Positions 1 to 5,431 of a DNA stretch of 6,428 nucleotides are shown piece by piece. The position numbers were made by a program, and so were the translations under genes. Numbering within the stretch: the stretch's first letter is position 1; the number at the start of each line of letters is the position of its first letter. Under the pieces are notes generated by a model. It saw nothing but the letters and a program-made list of their open reading frames with translations, did not search any database and was not told where the DNA came from. Source of the stretch: Anaerolineaceae bacterium UBA6801 (GTDB lineage: Bacteria; Chloroflexota; Anaerolineae; Anaerolineales; Anaerolineaceae); assembly GCA_002452315.1 (NCBI GenBank), contig DKFH01000120.1, positions 1,716-8,143 on the forward strand, read 5' to 3'.

Positions 1-798
1 CAGCGCTATGGCGTGGCCATCCACCATTCCGAGCTGGTGGGGTTGGTGCCCAACCAGGCCCTGGTGGATGCAGCGGTGTGGTATATGCACATGGACCAGT
101 TTGAAACCGAGCAGATATTAGAAAACCAGCTCTACCAGGCAGCATCCTCTACAGGTGAAAGCCCGATCAACGCCCAGGACGAGGGCTTCCTGGCGGCTTT
201 GGCCTCCGGTGATCCCACGCCGGGCGGCGGCTCTGCTGCAGCTTACAGCGCGGCCATGGCAGCCTCGCTGGTGGCGATGGTCGGACGGGTGACGGTGGGC
301 AAAAAGAAGTACGCCGATGTCGAAGCACACATGTGGCCGCTAATTGAGGAAGCATTAACGCTGCAAGCGGCCATGCATCTGGCGGTTGAGAAGGACGCCG
401 AGGCCTTTGAGTCCTACATGAAAGCCCGGCGTTTGCCGCAGGACACCGACCAGCAAAAAGCAGATCGCTTGCGGGCGATCCAGGCGGCGACGATCAATGC
501 GGCTGAAGTGCCCTTGCATGTTGCGCGGCAGGCTGTTCAAATTTTGGGATTGGCACGCAAAGCGGCGGAATTGGGCAATGTCAATGCGATCTCCGACGCT
601 GGCTCCGCGGCGGCGTTTGCCCAGGCTGCCCTGGAGGGGGCCGGGCTGAATGTGCGCATCAATTTGCTGGGCATCGAGGAGGAACCGGATCCGGCCCACA
701 TGCTGGCGGAGTTACGCTTGCTTGAGGCGGAGGCGGCCAGGCTGAAAGACGCTATGAAAGCAGCGTTGAACGACCGCGGCGGCCTGAACCTTTCGTAA
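1..798 (+). CDS. ftcD: Bifunctional glutamate formimidoyltransferase / formimidoyl-THF cyclodeaminase, 5'-truncated by window edge
   Basis: The enzyme moves the formimino group of formiminoglutamate to tetrahydrofolate, then deaminates the product to 5,10-methenyl-THF plus ammonia, in the cytosol. The frame is open from base 1 (first residues QRYG), so the start lies outside the window; an internal GTG at 13 is not the real start. Counting from the first codon, residues 1 to about 45 match the C-terminal end of the formiminotransferase domain (SELVGLVPNQALVDAA, then a helix ending LENQL). Residues from about 60 to the end are the all-helical cyclodeaminase domain, with the diagnostic PTPGGGS at 72-78 and the later NVNAISDAGSAAAFAQAA stretch. 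The continuous frame shows a true fusion, as in animal FTCD and some bacteria. About 300 N-terminal residues should lie upstream. Its stop is 6 bases before the next gene, which suggests an operon. The usual pathway is histidine degradation, but no hut gene is visible here. Family assignment is firm; substrate use in this organism is inferred. Confidence 0.9.
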   Translation, partial: QRYGVAIHHSELVGLVPNQALVDAAVWYMHMDQFETEQILENQLYQAASSTGESPINAQDEGFLAALASGDPTPGGGSAAAYSAAMAASLVAMVGRVTVGKKKYADVEAHMWPLIEEALTLQAAMHLAVEKDAEAFESYMKARRLPQDTDQQKADRLRAIQAATINAAEVPLHVARQAVQILGLARKAAELGNVNAISDAGSAAAFAQAALEGAGLNVRINLLGIEEEPDPAHMLAELRLLEAEAARLKDAMKAALNDRGGLNLS

Positions 799-804
799 AT
801 ACCC

Positions 805-1827
805 ATGCGCGCATCACTTTTATGGGTATGTTTGCTTGCTGTGGTCCTGTCTGCCTGCCAGCCGGTTGAAGGCGGGGTTGAGGACCTTCCCCAGCCTTCT
901 GCCACACCAACACAGTTGGTCTTAGAAGTTGAAGAACCAGTGGAAGCGGAAGGGGTTGAGGTCACCCCTGCCTTGCCTAGCCCAACGCCTATGCCGAAGA
1001 AGGTGTCGGGACCCGAGATGACGGGGTTGGCGTGCGGTGAAGCGTTCTGTGCACTGGCCTGGCCGGGCTGGTTGGCGCGTCCGATTGGCGAGGGGTTTAC
1101 CAGGACGATTGACCGATCCTACCCCTATGGCAGCACGGCCAATGGCAATTATGATCTGCACTATGGGGTTGAATTCCTCAATCGGCACGGCACGCCGATT
1201 TTGGCGGCGCAAGATGGCGAGGTGGTTTTCGCCGGCACGGACAGCCACACCAGGCTGGGACCCTTCAGCGGGTTTTACGGTCAGGTGGTCGTATTGCATC
1301 ACCCCGGCCTGCTGGGTGAGGCGCAGGATGTGTACACATTGTATGCGCATCTTTCTGAGATTGAGGTAGAGGTGGGGGATCGGGTTACCGCAGGCCGGGA
1401 AATCGGCCGGGTGGGTGCGACCGGGGCTGCGGATGGGTCCCATCTGCATTTTGAGGTGCGCGTGGAAAACAATGACTATGCCAGCACGGCTAACCCGGTG
1501 CTGTGGTTTGCACCGCTTGATGACGCTGAACATCAGGTCACGGCCACCCTGGCCGGCCAGATCCTGGATCGGGGAGGGGATCCGGTGCCAAAATTTCCGC
1601 TCACACTTGAGAAGCTCTCTCCAAATGGCGATGTGGAAGCCTATTATTACCCGGCGACCTATTACCCGGCAGGGGTGAATGCGCATCCCGCGATGGGCGA
1701 GAATTTTGCCGTCCCGGATATCCCTGCCGGCGACTATCGGCTGACGTTGATCTCAGGCCGGCTGTACGAGTTCTTTTTCACGTTAGAACCCGGCTCGTTG
1801 GGTTTCATCACGATCCACCTGGACTGA
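805..1827 (+). CDS. M23-family (LytM-like) peptidase lipoprotein with C-terminal beta-sandwich-like domain
   Basis: This is a 340-residue predicted lipoprotein of the M23 zinc metallopeptidase family, whose members cut peptidoglycan cross-bridges or act as non-catalytic regulators. Residues 1-18 are a short signal peptide ending in lipobox LSAC with lipid Cys18. Residues 19-66 are an acidic, Pro/Thr-rich linker (SATPTQ, PALPSPTPMP). The M23 core spans about 115-235: HYGVEF with His119, the GTPILAAQDGEVVFAG strand pair, YAHLS with His182, a GDRV..G..IGRVG segment, and SHLHFEV with His213/His215. The usual first-motif HxxxD aspartate is Glu123 here, a conservative metal-ligand change. Residues about 245-340 resemble a carboxypeptidase-regulatory or CNA-B type beta-sandwich (GQILDRGGDPVP, then IPAGDYRLTLISG) and contain a YYPATYYPA repeat. 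No good Shine-Dalgarno precedes the ATG, which lies 6 bases after the upstream stop, so translational coupling is likely. It could be a cell-surface hydrolase or an inactive scaffold. Confidence 0.87.
   Translation: MRASLLWVCLLAVVLSACQPVEGGVEDLPQPSATPTQLVLEVEEPVEAEGVEVTPALPSPTPMPKKVSGPEMTGLACGEAFCALAWPGWLARPIGEGFTRTIDRSYPYGSTANGNYDLHYGVEFLNRHGTPILAAQDGEVVFAGTDSHTRLGPFSGFYGQVVVLHHPGLLGEAQDVYTLYAHLSEIEVEVGDRVTAGREIGRVGATGAADGSHLHFEVRVENNDYASTANPVLWFAPLDDAEHQVTATLAGQILDRGGDPVPKFPLTLEKLSPNGDVEAYYYPATYYPAGVNAHPAMGENFAVPDIPAGDYRLTLISGRLYEFFFTLEPGSLGFITIHLD
1645..1670 (+). repeat. Short direct repeat within the M23 gene
   Basis: The 11-base unit TATTACCCGGC occurs at 1645-1655 and again at 1660-1670, in the same frame. 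It encodes the YYPA-T-YYPA stretch of the C-terminal domain. It is a minor internal duplication, probably in a loop of the beta-sandwich-like domain; no regulatory role is suggested. Confidence 0.6.
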
Positions 1828-1859
1828 AGCGGCGGTGGCTGGGTTGTTTTGTATTTATC

Positions 1860-1868
1860 AGGAGAAGG
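1860..1868 (+). promoter_or_regulatory. Ribosome binding site of dcd
   Basis: AGGAGAAGG lies just upstream of the ATG at 1875. The AGGAG part is 10 bases from the start and the AAGG part 6 bases. It fixes the start that gives the family-typical MTIKADRWIR N-terminus. I saw no promoter in the 47-base gap to the M23 gene, so the genes are probably co-transcribed. Confidence 0.75.
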
Positions 1869-1874
1869 CTTGCG

Positions 1875-2429
1875 ATGACAATTAAAGCTGATCGGTGGAT
1901 CCGTCAAATGGCTGTTGAGCATGGGATGATTGAACCCTTTGAGGAGGGGCAGGTGCGCGAGGGGGTGATCTCCTTTGGCACGTCTTCTTATGGGTACGAT
2001 ATCCGCGTGGCCGATGAGTATAAAATCTTCACCAATGTGTATTCAACCATTGTTGATCCCAAGCACTTTGATCCCCAGTCGATGGTGGATTTTAAGGGCG
2101 AAGTGTGTGTGATCCCGCCGAACTCCTTTGCGCTGGCACGCACCGTGGAATATTTCCGCATCCCTCGCAACGTGCTGACGATCTGTGTGGGTAAGAGCAC
2201 CTACGCCCGCTGTGGCATCATCGTCAATGTGACCCCTTTCGAGCCTGAATGGGAGGGGTTTGTCACATTGGAGATCTCCAACACGACCCCGCTACCTGCC
2301 AAGATCTACTCCTTTGAAGGGATTGCCCAGGTGCTGTTCTTTGAGGCGGATGAGGATTGTGAAATTTCCTACGCGGATAAGAAGGGCAAGTACCAGTATC
2401 AAAAGACGATTGAACTCCCCAGGTTATGA
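1875..2429 (+). CDS. dcd: dCTP deaminase
   Basis: It deaminates dCTP to dUTP, feeding dUMP to thymidylate synthesis; it is a cytosolic homotrimer of the trimeric dUTPase superfamily. The 184-residue protein is nearly collinear with the family over its whole length. It has SSYGYDIRVADE at 37-48, IPPNSFALARTVEYFRIP at 80-97, and the core GKSTYARCGIIVNVTPFEP at 106-124. Ser108 and Arg112 correspond to E. coli Ser111 and Arg115. Glu133 in TLEIS corresponds to the catalytic Glu138. A conserved tail KGKYQYQKTIELPR follows. The sequence resembles the DRWIR...GKYQ subgroup rather than the fused or bifunctional archaeal dCTP deaminase-dUTPase; that subgroup is generally taken as monofunctional, which I infer here. 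It sits 13 bases upstream of the YjjX-type gene, and the two together point to control of nucleotide pools. Confidence 0.96.
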   Translation: MTIKADRWIRQMAVEHGMIEPFEEGQVREGVISFGTSSYGYDIRVADEYKIFTNVYSTIVDPKHFDPQSMVDFKGEVCVIPPNSFALARTVEYFRIPRNVLTICVGKSTYARCGIIVNVTPFEPEWEGFVTLEISNTTPLPAKIYSFEGIAQVLFFEADEDCEISYADKKGKYQYQKTIELPRL

Positions 2430-2442
2430 GGTTAACAGAAGC

Positions 2443-2970
2443 ATGAAGAAAATTGTAGTCGCCTCGAAAAATCCGGTCAAGGTTGAAGCCGTGCTGGCAG
2501 GGTTTAGCCGCATGTTTCCCAGGGAGACGTTTGAGATCGAGACGGTCTCGGTGGATTCCGGAGTGAGTGACCAGCCCCTTTCCGAGGGGGTTGCGCGCCG
2601 GGGGGCTGAGATCCGGGCGAAGGCTGCCAGGCAGGTTGTACCGCAAGGGGATTATTGGGTGGGTGTGGAAGGTGGCTGTGACATGTTGGCGGGGGAGATG
2701 GTTTCTTTTGCCTGGATCGTGGTGTACTCTGCGGACCGGGTTGGCAGCTCCCGCACGGCCCACTTTCAACTGCCCGATGCCGTGAGGCACCTGGTTGAAG
2801 CGGGTTTAGAGCTGGGGGATGCGGATGACCGGGTGTTCGGCAAGGAAAACTCCAAACAGAAGAATGGCGCGGTTGGCTTGCTGACCGGGGATGTGGTCAC
2901 TCGTAAAACCCTGTATGAGCAATCCGTGATTTTGGCATTGATCCCCTTCAGACAGCCAGACTTGTATTGA
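2443..2970 (+). CDS. yjjX: Inosine/xanthosine triphosphatase (non-canonical purine NTP phosphatase, YjjX/DUF84 family)
   Basis: It hydrolyses ITP and XTP (reported for the family) and so keeps deaminated purines out of RNA and DNA; cytosolic. The 175-residue product is close to the usual length of about 170-180. Visible motifs are ASKNPVK at 7-13, SGVSDQPLSEGVARRGAEIR at 39-58, YWVGVEGG at 71-78, and FGKENSKQKNGAVGLLT at 132-148, followed by a TRKTLYEQSVILALIPF block ending at 169. The frame is open further back to 2260, but that part overlaps dcd and has no family similarity. The ATG at 2443, with a GAGG 11 bases upstream (2428-2431), gives the canonical MKKIVVASKNP start. It follows dcd by 13 bases and is probably the last gene of the operon, since a minus-strand gene ends 23 bases downstream. 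No terminator hairpin is visible in that gap. Confidence 0.93.
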   Translation: MKKIVVASKNPVKVEAVLAGFSRMFPRETFEIETVSVDSGVSDQPLSEGVARRGAEIRAKAARQVVPQGDYWVGVEGGCDMLAGEMVSFAWIVVYSADRVGSSRTAHFQLPDAVRHLVEAGLELGDADDRVFGKENSKQKNGAVGLLTGDVVTRKTLYEQSVILALIPFRQPDLY

Positions 2971-2993
2971 GGATGATTCGTAGGGGGGGGAAT

Positions 2994-4127
2994 TTAATTG
3001 TCGCGTTTGTAAGGCATGATGTGCGGGACGCCATTAAGCTGGACGATGACATCGATCATATGATAGGATTCGACGCCCTGCGGGGTGAGCTCAACGACCA
3101 GGATGCCAGAGTAGTTGGGGGGGAAGAGATAATTATCAAACACGAAATTACCCAGGCTGTAAGCAATTAAACCCTCCTGGTAGCGTTCGATGCGCTGAAT
3201 GACGTGGGGGTGGCTGCCGATCACCAGGGCTGCGCCGCTCTCGATGGCCGCGTGGGCGATAAGCTGTTGCTGGCTGCCAATCTGCTGAACGAGTTCATAG
3301 CCATTATGCACGAGGACGATGACGATATCCGCCTCTGCTTTGGCGGCTATCACACCTTCACGGACCCGGTCTTCATGTGCCCAGGCGACCCCGGGCTGGT
3401 CTGGGCCGGCCTCCCAGGTTCGGTAATCGTAGTCGGTAGGGAACACATCGACGAACCCCAAAAAGGCAATGCGCAACCCATTCACTTCAATGAACGCGGG
3501 CGCATAGGCCTGGGTGGCGTTCATCCCGGCGCCCACGGCCTGGACCCCGTTTGCCGCCAGGATCTCCAGGGTGTCGCTGAGCGCTTGGGGGCCAAAATCC
3601 AGGCTGTGGTTATTGGCCAGGTTAACCAGATTGAATCCGGCATAGGCCAGGGATTCACCCGCTGCGACAGGCGCGCGAAAAGCGTAGGTCTTTGGCTCCG
3701 GCTCGCCGCGATCGGAGATGGGGCACTCCAGGTTTCCGACGGTGATATCTGCTGAGCGGAGGGTGTCCGCCGTGTCAAGAAAGGGCACCTGGGGGCCGAT
3801 GGTTTTGATCATCTCGCCGATGGTCCTGCCCAGCATGATGTCACCCACAGCCATCAGGATCACCCTGCGGCTGGGGGTTTCGCTGGGCAGCGGGTAGGGT
3901 TGTGTGTTTTCGGTCGGAAATGGTGTCGCCAGGGTTGCCGATGGCGCCAGGGTGGCGGTCGGTATGCCGCTCGGCGTGGCCGTGAAGACGGGGTTTGGGT
4001 TCTGGGTTAGGGAGGGCACACCTGGGGACGGGGTTGGGCTCGCGTTTGGGGTCTGACAGGCTGTCAGGAGGAGAGACAAAAGTAAGAAGACCCATAAAAA
4101 CCGGGTTGGAGGCTTTACCTGTAGCAT
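2994..4127 (-). CDS. CapA/PgsA-family metallophosphatase-like lipoprotein
   Basis: This 377-residue protein belongs to the CapA (PGA_cap) family, a calcineurin-like metallophosphatase fold first linked to poly-gamma-glutamate capsule synthesis but widespread in bacteria without such capsules. Residues 1-24 are a signal peptide with lipobox LLTAC (Cys24). Residues 25-87 are a long Pro/Thr/Ser/Asn linker lifting the domain off the membrane. The catalytic-type core then shows AVGDIMLGR at 93-101 (Asp96), GNLECP at 131-136, NLANNHSLDFG at 169-179 (Asn173, His174, Asp177), VHNGYE at 273-278, GSHPHVIQ at 304-311 (His306, His308) and YSLGNFVFD at 323-331. All expected metal-binding positions look intact; the usual HWGxE block reads HNGYE. 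The start at 4127 gives a good signal peptide, but its best Shine-Dalgarno (AAGGA, complement of 4143-4147) is about 15 bases away, longer than normal. No capB or capC ligase genes are present, so a capsule role is unproven. It is probably co-transcribed behind the HhH gene. Confidence 0.9.
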   Translation of the reverse strand: MLQVKPPTRFLWVFLLLSLLLTACQTPNASPTPSPGVPSLTQNPNPVFTATPSGIPTATLAPSATLATPFPTENTQPYPLPSETPSRRVILMAVGDIMLGRTIGEMIKTIGPQVPFLDTADTLRSADITVGNLECPISDRGEPEPKTYAFRAPVAAGESLAYAGFNLVNLANNHSLDFGPQALSDTLEILAANGVQAVGAGMNATQAYAPAFIEVNGLRIAFLGFVDVFPTDYDYRTWEAGPDQPGVAWAHEDRVREGVIAAKAEADIVIVLVHNGYELVQQIGSQQQLIAHAAIESGAALVIGSHPHVIQRIERYQEGLIAYSLGNFVFDNYLFPPNYSGILVVELTPQGVESYHMIDVIVQLNGVPHIMPYKRDN

Positions 4128-4167
4128 TGATGGCGTGATGATTCCTTTTAGAAATGGGTCCAGATGA

Positions 4168-4191
4168 CTGACCAGGGTTCATTCTGATCAG
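4168..4191 (-). repeat. Stem-loop / repeated CTGAYCAG element between the HhH and capA-like genes
   Basis: On the plus strand CTGACCAG (4168-4175) and the perfect palindrome CTGATCAG (4184-4191) are separated by 8 bases. In minus-strand RNA these form an 8-base-pair stem with one G-U pair and an 8-nt loop. It lies about 40 bases before the capA-like start and has no U-run after it, so it is not a classic terminator. It might be an mRNA processing or translation-control hairpin, or a tandem operator; chance is also possible. Confidence 0.4.
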
Positions 4192-4230
4192 GTGTGGTTG
4201 AATAATTCGTGTGATCTGCCAGCGACAATA

Positions 4231-4629
4231 CTACCGGCGTGAGCGGCGGAGCATGATGATGATCAACCCAAGGATGAAACCGCCGAAGATGATCAGGAGG
4301 GCATCCTGGCGTTCGTTCCGGTCCTCGAGAAAGACGAAGGTTTCCGTTTCGCCGAGGCCAGCTGAGGGAGCTTCTGAGTCAGTTTGGGGTTTGGGGGCGG
4401 TTTTACGCGGGGAAGGCTGGGCTTTCTTCTCTTTAAGGGTGATAAAGGGCCTTAAGGCCAGCAGCTTGGTCTGGTTGATCCCGGGCACTCGCACTAAATC
4501 CTCGATGGTTTCGTAGGGCCGGTGATCAACGATCCCCCCGGCCAGCCCCGGCCCGATGCCGCGGATAGTGGTCAGCTCGATCAGGGTTGCCCGGTTGATA
4601 TCGACTGGGGTGAAGGGTGCTTCTGTCAT
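4231..4629 (-). CDS. Helix-hairpin-helix (ComEA-like) protein with C-terminal membrane anchor
   Basis: This 132-residue protein has an N-terminal ComEA-type double HhH domain, a module that usually binds the DNA backbone non-specifically. Residues 10-64 carry DINRATLIELTTIRGIGPGLA and, after a short gap, EDLVRVPGINQTKLLALRPFITL, the standard ComEA pattern with hairpins at GIGPG and PGINQ. Residues 65-90 are a basic, Pro-rich linker (KEKKAQPSPRKTAPKP). Residues about 110-127 are one hydrophobic helix, followed by RRSRR at the extreme C-terminus. No N-terminal signal or membrane segment exists, so the order is opposite to ComEA (membrane segment first, HhH last). An ATG at 4635 is also in frame, but AGGAG directly abuts it; AGGAG is 6 bases from the ATG at 4629, which I prefer. 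The capA-like gene follows after 103 bases. DNA binding at the membrane is inferred; the function is unknown. Confidence 0.82.
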   Translation of the reverse strand: MTEAPFTPVDINRATLIELTTIRGIGPGLAGGIVDHRPYETIEDLVRVPGINQTKLLALRPFITLKEKKAQPSPRKTAPKPQTDSEAPSAGLGETETFVFLEDRNERQDALLIIFGGFILGLIIIMLRRSRR

Positions 4630-4635
4630 ATCCAT

Positions 4636-4640
4636 CTCCT
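4636..4640 (-). promoter_or_regulatory. Ribosome binding site deciding the HhH gene start
   Basis: Minus-strand AGGAG (plus-strand CTCCT) is followed by ATGGATATG. The first ATG touches the Shine-Dalgarno and would be poorly placed, while the second (first base 4629) is at an ideal 6-base spacing. This removes two residues from the longest reading. Confidence 0.7.
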
Positions 4641-4693
4641 GTTGTTGGTGTTATTCATGTAATAAGTGCTAATTTTTCACATGGTCTTTCCTT

Positions 4694-4722
4694 AGTATAT
4701 CTTGAAGTTGCCCATCTGACAA
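4694..4722 (-). promoter_or_regulatory. Sigma-70-type promoter for the HhH-capA-like transcript
   Basis: On the minus strand a -35 TTGTCA (complement of 4717-4722) and a -10 TATACT (complement of 4694-4699) are 17 bases apart, each with one mismatch to consensus. The predicted start of transcription is near 4687, leaving a leader of about 60 bases before the ATG at 4629. It diverges from the promoter at 4751-4779. Confidence 0.65.
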
Positions 4723-4750
4723 TTCTTACCGGCCTAACAGCCCAGGATGC

Positions 4751-4779
4751 TTTACATGACACATGACCTATGCTATAAA
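4751..4779 (+). promoter_or_regulatory. Sigma-70-type promoter with extended -10 for the YcgN-like gene
   Basis: TTTACA (4751-4756) and TATAAA (4774-4779) are exactly 17 bases apart, and TG at 4771-4772 makes an extended -10. Each hexamer has one mismatch to consensus. The predicted transcription start is near 4786, giving a leader of about 65 bases. That leader holds a small hairpin at 4796-4816 (GATGACC pairing with GG-A-TCATC, one bulged A). Confidence 0.65.
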
Positions 4780-4850
4780 AGAATCGATAAGTATGGATGA
4801 CCATTTTGGGATCATCAAAACGAAACCATTTAAATTTGCGATAGGTGTAT

Positions 4851-5291
4851 ATGGACTCAAAATTTTGGCAGTCGAAAACCTTGGCTGAGATGTCCACCGA
4901 AGAGTGGGAAGCGTTGTGTGACGGCTGCGGCAAGTGTTGTGTGCATAAGATCGAAGATGAAGACAGCGGCCAGGTGTATTTTACCGATGTTGCCTGCCGT
5001 TTGCTGGACCTGGCGACCTGTCGCTGTGTGGATTACGCCCACCGCACGCAAGTGGTGCCGGATTGCCTGTCATTGACGGCTGAGCAGGTGCCTGCATTGT
5101 ATTGGCTGCCCGAATCTTGCGCCTATCGGCGGGTGGCGGAGGGGCACGGGCTGGCCTGGTGGCATCCGCTGGTCTCCGGCGACGCCAACAGCGTCAGGCT
5201 GGCCGGGATCTCGGTATGCGGTCGGGTTGTGCCGGAGGCAGAGGTCAACCTTTCAACGCTGGAAGAGCGTGTGGTCGACGGGTTTGATTGA
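4851..5291 (+). CDS. YcgN/UPF0260-family cysteine-cluster protein
   Basis: This small cytosolic protein belongs to the UPF0260 (YcgN) family, part of the wider group with a CxxCxxCC putative zinc- or iron-chelating motif; its biochemical role is not established. The 146-residue product is near the usual length of about 150. Conserved family blocks are FWQSKTLAEMSTEEWEALCD near the N-terminus, CDGCGKCCVHK (Cys23, 26, 29, 30), YFTDVACRLLDLATCRC (Cys49, 57, 59), VPDCLSLT (Cys72), LPESCAYRRVAEG (Cys90), and WHPLVSGD. It has 10 cysteines, enough for one or two metal sites. An in-frame GTG at 4845 would add two residues but has no ribosome site; the ATG at 4851 has a weak AGGTG at 4843-4847 with short spacing, so the start is slightly uncertain. 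It has its own strong-looking promoter and no hairpin terminator after it. Confidence 0.92.
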   Translation: MDSKFWQSKTLAEMSTEEWEALCDGCGKCCVHKIEDEDSGQVYFTDVACRLLDLATCRCVDYAHRTQVVPDCLSLTAEQVPALYWLPESCAYRRVAEGHGLAWWHPLVSGDANSVRLAGISVCGRVVPEAEVNLSTLEERVVDGFD

Positions 5292-5344
5292 TGTGGGTAT
5301 ACAATCCTAAAGTTTTGTCATCGTTCGCTCTGAATCATAGTTAA

Positions 5345-5356
5345 AATTGCACAATT
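5345..5356 (+). promoter_or_regulatory. Palindromic candidate operator AATTGCACAATT
   Basis: AATTG-CA-CAATT is a perfect inverted repeat with a 2-base centre. It ends within the candidate -35 element (5355-5360) of the tandem receptor genes, where a bound repressor would block RNA polymerase. No regulator gene is seen in the window, and an AT-rich 12-base palindrome can occur by chance. Confidence 0.3.
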
Positions 5357-5381
5357 GAAAAAAACCAACTTAAGGTATACT
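5355..5381 (+). promoter_or_regulatory. Candidate promoter for the tandem c-di-AMP receptor genes
   Basis: A good -10, TATACT (5376-5381), follows TTGAAA (5355-5360) at a spacing of 15 bases, shorter than the ideal 17. The predicted start is near 5388, giving a leader of about 45 bases. The -10 is convincing; the -35 is less so. Confidence 0.45.
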
Positions 5382-5419
5382 AGTGTCATCTCGATATGGT
5401 GCTGCACAGCATCAGGTTC

Positions 5420-5424
5420 AAGGA
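5420..5424 (+). promoter_or_regulatory. Ribosome binding site deciding the first receptor gene start
   Basis: AAGGA lies 7 bases before the ATG at 5432. The longer reading from ATG 5396 would begin only about 8 bases after the predicted transcription start and lacks a ribosome site, so 5432 is preferred. Confidence 0.7.
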
Positions 5425-5431
5425 AACAATC

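Noticed and set aside
922..1686. Minus-strand open frame of 254 codons opposite the M23 gene
   Set aside because: It lies wholly inside a gene with clear M23 motifs, shows no recognisable domain, and its composition (many Arg, His, Pro) is typical of an antisense shadow.
1828..1874. Possible terminator or promoter in the 47 bases before dcd
   Set aside because: No stable stem and no paired -35/-10; only a good ribosome site is visible.
2260..2442. 61-residue upstream extension of the yjjX frame
   Set aside because: It overlaps dcd in another frame and is Arg/Pro-rich without homology; the ATG at 2443 gives the canonical N-terminus.
2263..2790. Minus-strand open frame of 175 codons across the dcd/yjjX junction
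   Set aside because: Opposite two well-conserved genes, with no family resemblance; antisense shadow.
2983..2990. Run of eight Gs between the convergent yjjX and capA-like genes
   Set aside because: It lies between stop codons where length changes would not alter either protein; phase variation is unlikely.
3204..3755. Plus-strand open frame of 183 codons inside the capA-like gene
   Set aside because: The minus-strand frame has all CapA family motifs; the plus frame has none.
4655..4933. Minus-strand open frame of 92 codons in the divergent gap
   Set aside because: It overlaps the start of the YcgN-like gene and both promoters, has no ribosome site or known domain, and its residues look like translated non-coding DNA.
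5300..5305. TACAAT as a -10 element just after the YcgN-like gene
   Set aside because: No matching -35 at 16-18 bases upstream; the later TATACT at 5376 fits better.
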